This document shows positions 6,381 to 14,367 of a stretch of 17,350 nt of DNA, piece by piece. The notes beneath the pieces are model-generated. The model made no database searches. It saw nothing but the letters and a program-made list of their open reading frames with translations, and was not told the origin of the DNA. Source of the stretch: UMGS1889 sp900556055 (GTDB lineage Bacteria; Bacillota; Clostridia; Oscillospirales; Ruminococcaceae); NCBI GenBank assembly GCA_902463265.1, contig CABQEV010000033.1, positions 1 through 17,350 of the forward strand, read 5' to 3'. The translations under genes were made by a program, and so were the position numbers. Within the stretch, counting starts at the first letter, position 1. The number at the start of each line of letters is the position of its first letter.

Positions 6381-8813
6381 ATGGCAAAATATCAGCTGAT
6401 AAAGGATCTGAAAACAGACAGGCTGGGTTCGGATATAGTTATCGCAAACGCAAGGCTTCTTAAAGATGCCGAAAGCGGGGATATGCTTATCCAGGTGCGT
6501 CTGAAAAAGGTATCGGACGAGCCTGTCAGTGAGGTTAATGTAAAGGTCATATGCCTTGACGGTGATGGAAAAAAGATCGGCGAGGATATCACGGAATCGT
6601 TCGCCTGCAATGTCCAAAACGGCGAATACTTCGGTGTAAAGCATCCGATACGTCTTGAAGTAAAGGATGCTTCGGATGCTGCTGTCAGCATAGCGCGCGT
6701 TGAATATCCCGGAGAGGAAAACGCCGAGGAAGCGGAGGAAAATGAAGAAGATTCCGCTCAGAATGACAGCGGTGCTGATGAAATTGAAGAAGCGGAAAAC
6801 GCTGAAAATGACACTGCAGAAGAAGAGAAAGCTGCCGAAAATGACAGTGCAGAAGAAGCAAAACAGTCTGCGGAGCCGTCAGAAAGTCCGCAGGCGGAAA
6901 GCACTCCTGCCGAAGCAAAAAGTGCGGCGGCTGCCGAAGATGACACTGTGAAAAAGATACTGCTGGGCTTTGCGGGTGCGGCTGTTCTCGTTCTGGGAAT
7001 AGGTGCGGCGGTGCATTTCGGCACGCAGAATAAGCCTGCGGTCGATGCAGAAACGCTTATTGCTGAGGTGTCGGAAACAACGGTCTCATCTGCGTCGGAA
7101 GGTTCTGCGGTCACAGCGGCGGCTAAGACGGAGACGGTTACTGAGGCTCAGACGGATACAGAAACGCAGCTGGCGCAGAGACTTGACAAAAGCATAAAAG
7201 CTGAAAAAGTGCCTGCGTATGATACGGTCGAGATCGTATGCAATGACAAATACGGCGGAGGTAGTACGGTAATACAGGAAAAAAGCATTTCCGATGTTTA
7301 CGAATATACCGTTGACGGAGTTGAAATTTCAACAGTTGGTGTGATGTATACTGAATATGAGGGCAGTGACAGTCATATAGTTGATTCACTCAATATGATA
7401 TCAAAGGAACTGAAGAAAAAGTATGACGATATGGACAGAGAATCGTTTGTTATGGACGCATTCAATCTTAAAGATGAATATTCGGGAACTCCTTCTTATG
7501 ATGTAAAGACTATAAGAGCGATGAGTGTGGATTCTTCTGTAGCACAGTTTGAATGTGACCTGTCTCATGCTGAATATGCAGGCTTTGGTTATCCGATAAA
7601 AAAGTATCATCTTTATGATATGACATTTGATGAGCCGATAGAGCGTACTTTCCAGGAAATTTTTTTGAATAGTGTAAAGGACAAAATATATGAGGTCATA
7701 TGCGAACATATAAAAGCAAATCCATCAGCGTATATTGATAACTGCTATGATTCGCTTTACAATACGGTTTATTCTGATGATATGACATGGTATTTCAATT
7801 CGGAAGGAGATCTTGTTGTATCATTTATGCCGTGGATAATAACCGCAGCAAGGACAGAAATACATGAAGAAATAATCCCGTATTCCGATATTTCAGAATA
7901 TTTTTCCAACTACGGAAAGAGAACTTTTGTTAAATACGATCCCGATAACAAGGGCTATCCGCATGGAAATACGATCGGAAACATCATGAATTATTCCGCT
8001 TATACTTCTGACAGCAAGGATAACATTAATATATACTATGCGGGCGGTAAGGACGGTTACAGCTGGCATCTTTGCTATGTAACGCCAAGCGCATATGACG
8101 AAGGAACAATCACCGATGACTACACCGACAGCGTTCTTTACTATGACGGCTGGATATACTACCGAACATATTCCGACAACAACTGCCTTTACAGGATAAA
8201 GCCCGACCGTACGCAGAAAACCAAGCTTTCTTCCTCCAAGGTATCGAGGTTTAACATCGACAGAGGAAAGCTGTATTTCCGTGAGAATGATGTGTTCTGC
8301 GAAGCAAATCTTGACGGCAGCGGAAAGCGTGTCATCATCAATTCGCCGTGCTACGGCTCATTCGTAACGGACGGCTGCGTTTACTATCTGACATCGGACA
8401 GCACCGGTGTGATATGTTACAACATTGACAGCGGAACTTCCGTTACTTACAACATTCTGAATGCATCATATCAGATAAAATTCTTTACTGTTGAGGACGG
8501 CTATATTTATTTAAGTGCGGAAGGTTTGTACGGCGATGATGCTGTTGCAAAATATTCAATATATTACGATTACCTGGAAGACGGCATCAGCTTTAACGGG
8601 CTTAAGGTATATTCATTCAATATGAATAATGATTATATCTATGCGGCTGTAAATTCAAACGGAACAGATCAGCTGTTAAAAATATCAAAGAGTGATTTCA
8701 GCAATAACACATCATATTACGGAATAAGCATCACAAGGGAATTCGACATAATAGGCAGGACGATCTACTATTTTGATGAGGACGGCACTGCTTATCAGAC
8801 AGAGCTGCCCTGA
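6381..8813 (+). CDS. Single-pass membrane protein with DUF3298-like and propeller-like ectodomain
   Basis: The product has 810 residues. Residues 1-110 form a beta-rich domain of a type I recall at the N-terminus of Clostridia membrane proteins. Residues 111-190 are a low-complexity, strongly acidic linker (Glu, Asp, Ala). A single transmembrane helix spans about 192-213 (LLGFAGAAVLVLGIGAAV), preceded by KK, so the N-terminus is probably cytoplasmic. Outside, after a Thr/Ser/Glu-rich spacer, about 280-508 resembles DUF3298: WYFNSEGDLVVSFMPW (470-485) and EEIIPYSDI (496-504) fit its C-terminal hallmark. DUF3298 is also found in the anti-sigma factor RsiV, where it binds lysozyme. Residues about 560-800 carry repeats such as WIYYRTYSDNNCLYRIK, typical of DUF5050-like beta-propellers. 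The likely role is an envelope receptor linked to the pseudokinase encoded 15 bases upstream; that link is inferred. The start is ATG with AAGGGGG about 10 bases before it. Confidence 0.75.
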   Translation: MAKYQLIKDLKTDRLGSDIVIANARLLKDAESGDMLIQVRLKKVSDEPVSEVNVKVICLDGDGKKIGEDITESFACNVQNGEYFGVKHPIRLEVKDASDAAVSIARVEYPGEENAEEAEENEEDSAQNDSGADEIEEAENAENDTAEEEKAAENDSAEEAKQSAEPSESPQAESTPAEAKSAAAAEDDTVKKILLGFAGAAVLVLGIGAAVHFGTQNKPAVDAETLIAEVSETTVSSASEGSAVTAAAKTETVTEAQTDTETQLAQRLDKSIKAEKVPAYDTVEIVCNDKYGGGSTVIQEKSISDVYEYTVDGVEISTVGVMYTEYEGSDSHIVDSLNMISKELKKKYDDMDRESFVMDAFNLKDEYSGTPSYDVKTIRAMSVDSSVAQFECDLSHAEYAGFGYPIKKYHLYDMTFDEPIERTFQEIFLNSVKDKIYEVICEHIKANPSAYIDNCYDSLYNTVYSDDMTWYFNSEGDLVVSFMPWIITAARTEIHEEIIPYSDISEYFSNYGKRTFVKYDPDNKGYPHGNTIGNIMNYSAYTSDSKDNINIYYAGGKDGYSWHLCYVTPSAYDEGTITDDYTDSVLYYDGWIYYRTYSDNNCLYRIKPDRTQKTKLSSSKVSRFNIDRGKLYFRENDVFCEANLDGSGKRVIINSPCYGSFVTDGCVYYLTSDSTGVICYNIDSGTSVTYNILNASYQIKFFTVEDGYIYLSAEGLYGDDAVAKYSIYYDYLEDGISFNGLKVYSFNMNNDYIYAAVNSNGTDQLLKISKSDFSNNTSYYGISITREFDIIGRTIYYFDEDGTAYQTELP
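6804..6858 (+). repeat. Two-copy 33-base-period repeat inside the acidic linker
   Basis: GAAAATGACACTGCAGAAG (from 6804) recurs as GAAAATGACAGTGCAGAAG (from 6837), both followed by AAG, with one difference over 22 bases. The period is 33 bases, or 11 residues, encoding two Glu-Asn-Asp-(Thr/Ser)-Ala-Glu-Glu units. It keeps the frame, so it probably reflects linker expansion by slippage. Copy number could vary between strains. Confidence 0.6.
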
Positions 8814-8827
8814 TCGGAGGATATGAC

Positions 8828-10096
8828 ATGAACGAATACAGAGTAATGTCTGCGGCACTGGCACTTATGCTCATGTCGGGCTGCACTGCTATTGAAAATG
8901 TCCCCGATGTGACATATGCCGGAACGTCCGCAAATACCGAGAGCGAAACGTTCACGGAAGAAACGGTGTTACCCGAAAGTGAGGCTATGACCGTGGAAAC
9001 GGAAGCTGTGACGGCTGAAAGCATAACGGTTTCCGAAACGGCGAATGATGCAGTGCTGTCGGAGTTTTCCGTGCCTGCATCGGACGAATATGCAAAGCTG
9101 TCGGGGCGGACGGTCTTTGACGGGAACACACGCTGGCTGGGATACACATGTTCATCCGCATCGTTCGTTTTTACGGGGACAAAGGCAAGCGTGACGCTTG
9201 TTCCCGAGGTATATGACGATGAAGCTGCGCTGCCGTTTTTTATGATAACTGTCAACGGCGGGGAGGTCGTTAAACAGGTGCTTTCCGAAAGGCAGACGTT
9301 CGATGTGTTTTCGTCGGACGTGCCTGCGGAATGTGAAGTAACGATCACAAAGCTTTCCGAGGCGGCATTTTCGTCGATAGGCATTGAAAGCATCGACACG
9401 GTATCTTACGATGCATGCAGACCGTCAGCGGACAGGGAAATGAAGATAGAATTCATCGGCGATTCGCTGACCTGCGGCTATGGTGTGCTTGCGGACGGTC
9501 CGAATGTTCCGTTTTCGACTGCGGACGAGGACGGCACAAAGGCATATGCATCGCTGACGGCTGAACGTCTTGGTGCGGATTACAGCATCATTGCCATGAA
9601 TGGGATAGGCGTGCTTTCGAGATATTCTCCGAAGCATGAAAAAAACACTGACGGTGTGCTTATGCCCGAGCTTTACAGATATGCAGATATGTTCAGGTCG
9701 CCCGATATCATGTGGGACAGCGGCGGTTTTCAGCCTGACATATGCGTAATTGCGCTGGGAGCCAATGACAACAGCTATACTTCGGGCATACCCGAGAGGG
9801 AGGCGGAATTCAGCGAGGCTTACCGCAGCTTTATAGGCGAGGTCAGGGCGGAAAATCCCTGTGCTTACATATTATGCGTTTCGGGGATACAGCAGTCAAA
9901 TCTCGCTGATGTGATCGAGGCGGCGCAGGCAGTATATTCCGCTGATACAGGCGATGAAAACATCGGATTTTTCAGGTTCGGCCCGCAGATGGAAAGCGAG
10001 GGATACGGTTCGGATTATCACCCGAGTGCGGTATCGCAGCAAAGATTTTCGGACGAGCTTTATGATAAGATCACTGAGATAATGAAAGGGGAATAG
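8828..10096 (+). CDS. SGNH-hydrolase lipoprotein, CE2 acetylesterase-like
   Basis: A 422-residue exported lipoprotein. A short signal peptide ends in LMSGC with lipid-accepting Cys19; Met at -3 is slightly off the consensus. Residues about 20-80 are a Thr/Ser/Glu-rich tether. Residues about 90-195 fit the jelly-roll N-domain of CE2 esterases (LSGRTVFDG, WLGYTC, FVFTGTKASVTL). The SGNH domain follows: IEFIGDSLTCG with Ser213, ALGANDN with Asn313, and DYHPS with Asp396 and His398. The catalytic residues recognisable here are intact. CE2 enzymes remove acetyl groups from plant polysaccharides; in this non-catabolic context an envelope polymer or glycan substrate is also possible. The ATG lies 14 bases after the membrane-protein stop with GGAGG before it, so it is co-transcribed. 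The fold call is firm; the substrate is unknown. Confidence 0.85.
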   Translation: MNEYRVMSAALALMLMSGCTAIENVPDVTYAGTSANTESETFTEETVLPESEAMTVETEAVTAESITVSETANDAVLSEFSVPASDEYAKLSGRTVFDGNTRWLGYTCSSASFVFTGTKASVTLVPEVYDDEAALPFFMITVNGGEVVKQVLSERQTFDVFSSDVPAECEVTITKLSEAAFSSIGIESIDTVSYDACRPSADREMKIEFIGDSLTCGYGVLADGPNVPFSTADEDGTKAYASLTAERLGADYSIIAMNGIGVLSRYSPKHEKNTDGVLMPELYRYADMFRSPDIMWDSGGFQPDICVIALGANDNSYTSGIPEREAEFSEAYRSFIGEVRAENPCAYILCVSGIQQSNLADVIEAAQAVYSADTGDENIGFFRFGPQMESEGYGSDYHPSAVSQQRFSDELYDKITEIMKGE

Positions 10097-10098
10097 TT

Positions 10099-11889
10099 AT
10101 GGCATCATATGCATCATATGCAACGACAGGCGATATCAATATGCTGAACAGTCATATAAGCCGTGTTGAAACTGAGGTGGCCGGGGTTGCTGCGGCAGTT
10201 GCAGCAACAAACGGCAATGTATCAAATGTCGGCAGGAAGGTCGATCATGTTTATACAAAGCTTGAGCAGGTAGAGAAAGAGGTTCAGGACATCAGAAAAG
10301 TGCTTGACTACATGATGTACGATCAGCAGATGAAGCACAATCTTTCGGTCGCTGAAACGAGAATTGTAAAGATACGTCAGGAGCTTGAAAGAAAGTACGG
10401 AAATTATGCAAAGATACGTTCAACGGCAGTCGGAATACTTCAGGCTACAGATGTCGGCATAGTGAAGAAGGACACGATAGGCTTCGTTTCCGACGAGATG
10501 ATGATAACCACTCCCGGCTACTGGCTCGCTCCCTGCATATGCGCACTTTCCGCATGGATAAACGATGACAGGGAAACTGCGGAAAAGGCTGTCCTTGAAG
10601 CCGTAAAGCGCAACGACACGCTGTCGTCGCTGTTCTTTGCTCTTATCAGCAGACGTGCGGCGAGGTTCAATACCTGCTATCTCTGGACATACAGATACAT
10701 CGAAAATCAGGATCCCGAAAACCTTGATGTAAAGTGTGTTTTCGTGCTTGATGCATTTGCAAACGGACTTCTCGGCTCGGATTCGGAGGGCAAGGTATTT
10801 GTCTGCATGAAGGACTGGCTCAGGATACTGAACGAAAAGGACAACTACATGGAGCATCAGATCGAGGCGTGGAAGGGCGGCATGCTTGCCTGGAAAAAAT
10901 ATGACTTTGACGGAAATTATAAGCTGCTTGCGGAACACTGCAAAAGCTGGGGCAGAATGAAGGAGTGCCTTTCGGTTGTGCATCTTAATCCTGTTATCAT
11001 GAAAAACTACATGAAGATCATGGACGCTCCCGTTGACCACACAGAGCTGAAGAAAAAGCTCGATGATGTGCTTATGCATCTTGCGTCGGATTTCGATAAG
11101 GACGAGCGTCCGCTGAGAGATGAGGAGCGCTACAACTCGCTTATCATCGAATACAAAGGCGATTCACGCAAGGCTGAAGCAAAGGCAAAAAGAGAGCAGG
11201 CGATCTTCGACAGGAAGTGCGATTTTACCATGCTTCTTATGGACGCTGCATCGGGACGCGGTGAATACAACAGCGTATCAACAAGAAAGTTTGCGATAGC
11301 TCTTTCATCGGATGTGGTACTGAATTCATACAGGGATATAACTGCGAAGAACAGCATGGATTATCCGCAGTCGGTCGCATTTAAGGTACGGGATTTTGAG
11401 TTCCGTGCATCGACGGGCAAGGAAGTGAGCGAGGTCAATGATGAGATGAACCGATTCGTTGACAAGCGCATGAATGATGAGATAAAAGCCATGAAGCTGC
11501 AGCTGGAACACAGCGTCAAGATCGCTACTGTGCTGTCGATCGTTTTCCTTTCCGTTGCGGTATTATGCTTTGCGCTGACATTCAAGGCAACCTTCTGGCT
11601 TATTGCGGGCGCAATAGTCGGTGCATTCGGCGGATATTATCTTTATGACAGGGAGCGCACAAGAAAATCCATTGAGCCTGAGATCGAAAACATCAAAAAG
11701 AGATACGAGCAGGTGCGTGACGGCTTTGCGCAGGATATCCGCCGCATAATGGCTGAGCTTTTCAGCTACCGCAGGGAATATCAGAAATATGCCGATGAGA
11801 GCAAGGCTGTCGAGACTATGTTCAAGGGATTTTCTCCCGAAAAGTACATATACAAGGCAAGCGATTCGATGAAAAAGGTCAAGGTTTAA
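10099..11889 (+). CDS. Coiled-coil protein with C-terminal transmembrane hairpin, unknown function
   Basis: I do not recognise a named family in this 596-residue product. It opens with MASYASYA, encoded by a tandem GCATCATAT repeat. Residues about 13-100 are a coiled coil (HVYTKLEQVEKEVQDIRK and flanks). Residues about 105-440 are mixed and rich in helices and charge, with no catalytic motif I can name. Two hydrophobic segments at about 473-492 (ATVLSIVFLSVAVLCFAL) and 496-515 form a hairpin, placing both ends on one side, probably the cytoplasm. A basic, Glu-rich helical tail follows (515-570). There is no signal peptide. It starts 2 bases after the esterase stop with AAAGGGG before it. It could be a membrane-anchored scaffold for the AAA+ module encoded downstream; that is a guess from position and architecture. 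Confidence 0.7.
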   Translation: MASYASYATTGDINMLNSHISRVETEVAGVAAAVAATNGNVSNVGRKVDHVYTKLEQVEKEVQDIRKVLDYMMYDQQMKHNLSVAETRIVKIRQELERKYGNYAKIRSTAVGILQATDVGIVKKDTIGFVSDEMMITTPGYWLAPCICALSAWINDDRETAEKAVLEAVKRNDTLSSLFFALISRRAARFNTCYLWTYRYIENQDPENLDVKCVFVLDAFANGLLGSDSEGKVFVCMKDWLRILNEKDNYMEHQIEAWKGGMLAWKKYDFDGNYKLLAEHCKSWGRMKECLSVVHLNPVIMKNYMKIMDAPVDHTELKKKLDDVLMHLASDFDKDERPLRDEERYNSLIIEYKGDSRKAEAKAKREQAIFDRKCDFTMLLMDAASGRGEYNSVSTRKFAIALSSDVVLNSYRDITAKNSMDYPQSVAFKVRDFEFRASTGKEVSEVNDEMNRFVDKRMNDEIKAMKLQLEHSVKIATVLSIVFLSVAVLCFALTFKATFWLIAGAIVGAFGGYYLYDRERTRKSIEPEIENIKKRYEQVRDGFAQDIRRIMAELFSYRREYQKYADESKAVETMFKGFSPEKYIYKASDSMKKVKV

Positions 11890-11900
11890 TACTGAAAACT

Positions 11901-11981
11901 CATTGAATTATGTGGGATCTATCGCCGCAAAACTGCATATATCAAGGCTTTTGCAGCGATTTCTTCTCCATAATTCCAATG
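11901..11981. repeat. 81-bp imperfect palindromic intergenic element, copy 1
   Basis: The left end CATTGAATTATG (11901-11912) is mirrored by CCATAATTCCAATG at the right end (11968-11981), and ATCGCCGCAAAA (11921-11932) by TTTTGCAGCGAT (11949-11960), so nearly the whole element folds into one hairpin. The sequence after it is CTTTTTATT, so on the plus strand it could work as an intrinsic terminator between the 596-residue gene and the 103-residue gene. A related half-element occurs at 17310-17350, which marks it as a dispersed REP- or MITE-like repeat. It encodes nothing visible. Confidence 0.75.
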
Positions 11982-12006
11982 CTTTTTATTATAAGGGGGT
12001 AAGAAT

Positions 12007-12318
12007 ATGACAGATCTGAATGAGAAAAAAGCTGATGATCTTGAGGATTTTGACGATGCTGATAATAAGCCTGAGGATGCTTTTGAGGAAGCGGACGGCA
12101 ATGATTCCGCTGCCGAGCCTATGGAGGAGCTTGAGGACATAACGTCCGCAGCGGAAAAGGCAGCTCATGCGGAGGACGCATTTTCCGCTGCCGATGAGAA
12201 TGAGGAAAAGCCTTCTGAGCCTGATGCGGAGGAAGAGGAAGTTACTTCGGTTTTTGCGGATGCGCTGCCCGAGTGGGACGTAATGCCGCCTGCGATAATG
12301 GTGAAAAGGAGAAAATAA
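12007..12318 (+). CDS. Small, highly acidic protein, unknown function
   Basis: A 103-residue product in which about 36 residues are Asp or Glu, probably disordered for its first 80 residues. The last 17 residues (LPEWDVMPPAIMVKRRK) change character to hydrophobic then basic, which looks like a short docking motif. No domain, signal peptide or membrane segment is seen. AAGGGGG lies about 10 bases before the ATG. It opens the four-gene set ending at 14865 and is separated from the next gene by 3 bases. Possible roles include a substrate, adaptor or charge-based regulator of the AAA+ ATPase; none can be shown from sequence. Good ribosome binding site and tight packing support it as a real gene. 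Confidence 0.7.
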   Translation: MTDLNEKKADDLEDFDDADNKPEDAFEEADGNDSAAEPMEELEDITSAAEKAAHAEDAFSAADENEEKPSEPDAEEEEVTSVFADALPEWDVMPPAIMVKRRK

Positions 12319-12321
12319 GCG

Positions 12322-12771
12322 ATGAAAAGTCCTGATACATATGCTGAATGGATCGAGGCGTTTGACGCTTTCCGTCAGCGGGAAAATGATGAGGAAAACA
12401 TGGAAGCGATGGAGGGCGGAACATTCATCTGGGAGCCTGTTGTGGCGGAAATGTTCATGAAAGAGATGATATCCGCAATAGAAAAAAGGCTCGGCGATGC
12501 ACAGAAAAGATTTCAGAAAAGCACTGCGCATTTCGGCGGAAATGACAATGAAATGACGGCAATGCTGATTTCGCTGCGCAGGGAGATGCAGTTTATAATG
12601 CGGTTCGCATCGCTGAATGTTCTCGGAGATGAGCGGCGCTCGCAGGTAAGAAAAATGGTGCGTGATGCGGCGGACAGAATGCAGTCATCGCTTGAAAGCT
12701 CGGCGGCATCGGACAGGAGCGGACGCACGGCTGTCATACTGAAAAATCACAGAGTAAATGATCTGAAATAA
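12322..12771 (+). CDS. Small helical protein of the AAA+ module, unknown function
   Basis: This product has 149 residues, soluble and almost entirely helical. The N-terminal third is acidic (YAEWIEAFDAF, then GGTFIWEPVVAEMFMKEM). The C-terminal third is Arg/Met-rich and ends in SDRSGRTAVILKNHRVNDL. I recall similar 150-residue proteins beside Ycf46-like ATPases in other Firmicutes, but cannot name a family. No catalytic motif is visible. The ATG at 12322 has AAAAGGAG before it, overlapping the end of the acidic-protein gene, and the AAA+ gene begins 13 bases after its stop. A partner or adaptor of the ATPase is the natural guess. Confidence 0.72.
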   Translation: MKSPDTYAEWIEAFDAFRQRENDEENMEAMEGGTFIWEPVVAEMFMKEMISAIEKRLGDAQKRFQKSTAHFGGNDNEMTAMLISLRREMQFIMRFASLNVLGDERRSQVRKMVRDAADRMQSSLESSAASDRSGRTAVILKNHRVNDLK

Positions 12772-12784
12772 CGGAGGTATAACA

Positions 12785-14353
12785 ATGAGCGATCTTCTCG
12801 GAGCAAAGGAAGAGCTGAAAAGATATTCTATCGCAAGGATACCGTTCATAGCGGTGAACACTATTGAAAGGGCAAGGACGCTGAAGCTTCTCAAAGAGGT
12901 GTCGGAGGAGCTGACGCTGACGTTTTATGTGCATACGCTTTCAAAGGGCATTTATGATATATCCACCGAAAAGGTGATAAACGATGAAAGAAGCACTTAC
13001 GGTGCGATAGATTATTTCGGCGAACAGATGAAGCATAAGCAGTACATGACGCTTGTTCTGACGGAATTTCCCGGAATAGGCGATGACAACAGCGATTCAA
13101 GGCAGCTGCTCGATCTTGTGACGCTTGCGAACGAATTCGGCGGAACGGTCATCGTGCTGACAAATCAGCCGATATGGAACAGGCTTCAGCGTCTTGGAAT
13201 GACTGTTACGCTTGAAAATCCGACGGAAAGCGAGATGGCTGACATTATCGGCGGATATGTTGATGATTACCGTTCGAGCATAACTATCGAGTGGGACAAA
13301 AATGACATTCGCGAGGCTGCATCTGCGCTTGCGGGTATAACGCAGATAGAAGCGGAAAACGTGATTGCGTCGCTCATCGCAAAGAAAAGCATTTTAAAGA
13401 GCGATCTTGATGAGATAAAAATGACCAAGGACAGGCTTTTTTCGGATATTTCGGGACTTGAAAAGATACACGTTGATGCGAATTCCGCAAATGTCGGCGG
13501 ACTTGAAGGCTTACAGAAATGGCTGCGTGAAAAGAAGGCACTTCTGTCACCGATAAAGCGTGACGAGATGAAAAAGCGCGGACTTCAGCCGCCGAGAGGC
13601 ATACTTCTTGTAGGCGTGCCGGGCTGCGGAAAATCTCTTTCTGCGAAATCCATAGCTGCGAACTGGAAGCTGCCGCTTTACCGTCTGGATTTTGCGACTG
13701 TACAGGGCAGCTTTGTCGGACAGTCCGAGCAGCAGCTCAAGGACGCACTTTCCATGGCTGAGAATGTTTCGCCGTGCATACTCTGGATAGACGAGATAGA
13801 AAAGGGCCTTTCGGGTTCATCGGGGGACAGCGGCGTATCGACGAGAATGGTAGGACAGTTCCTTTTCTGGCTTCAGGAATGCAGGAAGCAGGTGTTTGTC
13901 GTTGCGACGGCAAACGATGTTTCGCAGCTGCCCTCAGAGCTTCTCAGGCGAGGAAGATTTGATGAGCTTTTCTTCGTGGATCTGCCGACAGCCGATGAAC
14001 GCCGTGAGATACTTTCTATGTACATGAGAAAATATCTGAACCTGAATTTTGCCGGTCAGCTGGCTGATAAGATAGTCGGGATAACAGAGGGCTTCACCGG
14101 TGCGGATCTTGAATCAACGGTAAGAGATCTGGCTTACCGCAGGCTTGCAAATCCCGAGTATTCATTCACGGAGGAAAATCTCATAAGTGCATTCAACAAC
14201 GTAGTTCCGCTGTCGCAGACAAGTCCCGAGAGGATAGAGGCTATACGCGACTGGGGACGTGAAAGGGCAGTTCCCGCATCCGGCAGACCGATAGGCAGCG
14301 AGGCTATCAGCGTGGACAAAAACGCTCAGCGCACAAGAAAAGTTCTTATCTGA
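12785..14353 (+). CDS. Ycf46-like AAA+ ATPase
   Basis: A 522-residue cytoplasmic ATPase. Residues 1-250 are an N-domain like that of Ycf46/COG0464 proteins, itself like a degenerate P-loop domain (MTLVLTEFPGIGDD, GGTVIVLTNQP). Residues about 250-480 are a canonical AAA+ module: Walker A GVPGCGKS (277-284), Walker B ILWIDEIEKG (332-341), sensor 1 in VATANDVS (373-380) and the arginine-finger segment LLRRGRFDE (386-394), followed by a C-terminal helical lid (GFTGADLESTVRDLAYRR). The motifs are complete, so it should hydrolyse ATP, presumably as a hexamer that remodels a protein. No protease, zinc site or membrane anchor is present. The start is ATG with CGGAGGT before it. Flanking small genes probably encode its adaptors or substrates. 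Confidence 0.9.
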   Translation: MSDLLGAKEELKRYSIARIPFIAVNTIERARTLKLLKEVSEELTLTFYVHTLSKGIYDISTEKVINDERSTYGAIDYFGEQMKHKQYMTLVLTEFPGIGDDNSDSRQLLDLVTLANEFGGTVIVLTNQPIWNRLQRLGMTVTLENPTESEMADIIGGYVDDYRSSITIEWDKNDIREAASALAGITQIEAENVIASLIAKKSILKSDLDEIKMTKDRLFSDISGLEKIHVDANSANVGGLEGLQKWLREKKALLSPIKRDEMKKRGLQPPRGILLVGVPGCGKSLSAKSIAANWKLPLYRLDFATVQGSFVGQSEQQLKDALSMAENVSPCILWIDEIEKGLSGSSGDSGVSTRMVGQFLFWLQECRKQVFVVATANDVSQLPSELLRRGRFDELFFVDLPTADERREILSMYMRKYLNLNFAGQLADKIVGITEGFTGADLESTVRDLAYRRLANPEYSFTEENLISAFNNVVPLSQTSPERIEAIRDWGRERAVPASGRPIGSEAISVDKNAQRTRKVLI

Positions 14354-14367
14354 ATGGAGATGTAAAT

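Noticed and set aside
8731..9399. Minus-strand open frame of 222 codons opposite the membrane-protein and esterase genes
   Set aside because: It is Ser/Thr/Val-rich with no domain, lies opposite well-supported SGNH coding sequence, and has no convincing ribosome binding site or promoter.
10420..11079. Minus-strand open frame of 219 codons opposite the coiled-coil gene
   Set aside because: It is antisense to a gene with good start, spacing and composition. The translation has no recognisable domain and looks like an antisense shadow.
11982..12006. Promoter for the 103-residue gene (TATTAT at 11987-11992)
   Set aside because: No -35 box or extended -10 is present at usable spacing. The T-rich stretch is as well explained as the tail of the palindrome or as sequence before the ribosome binding site.
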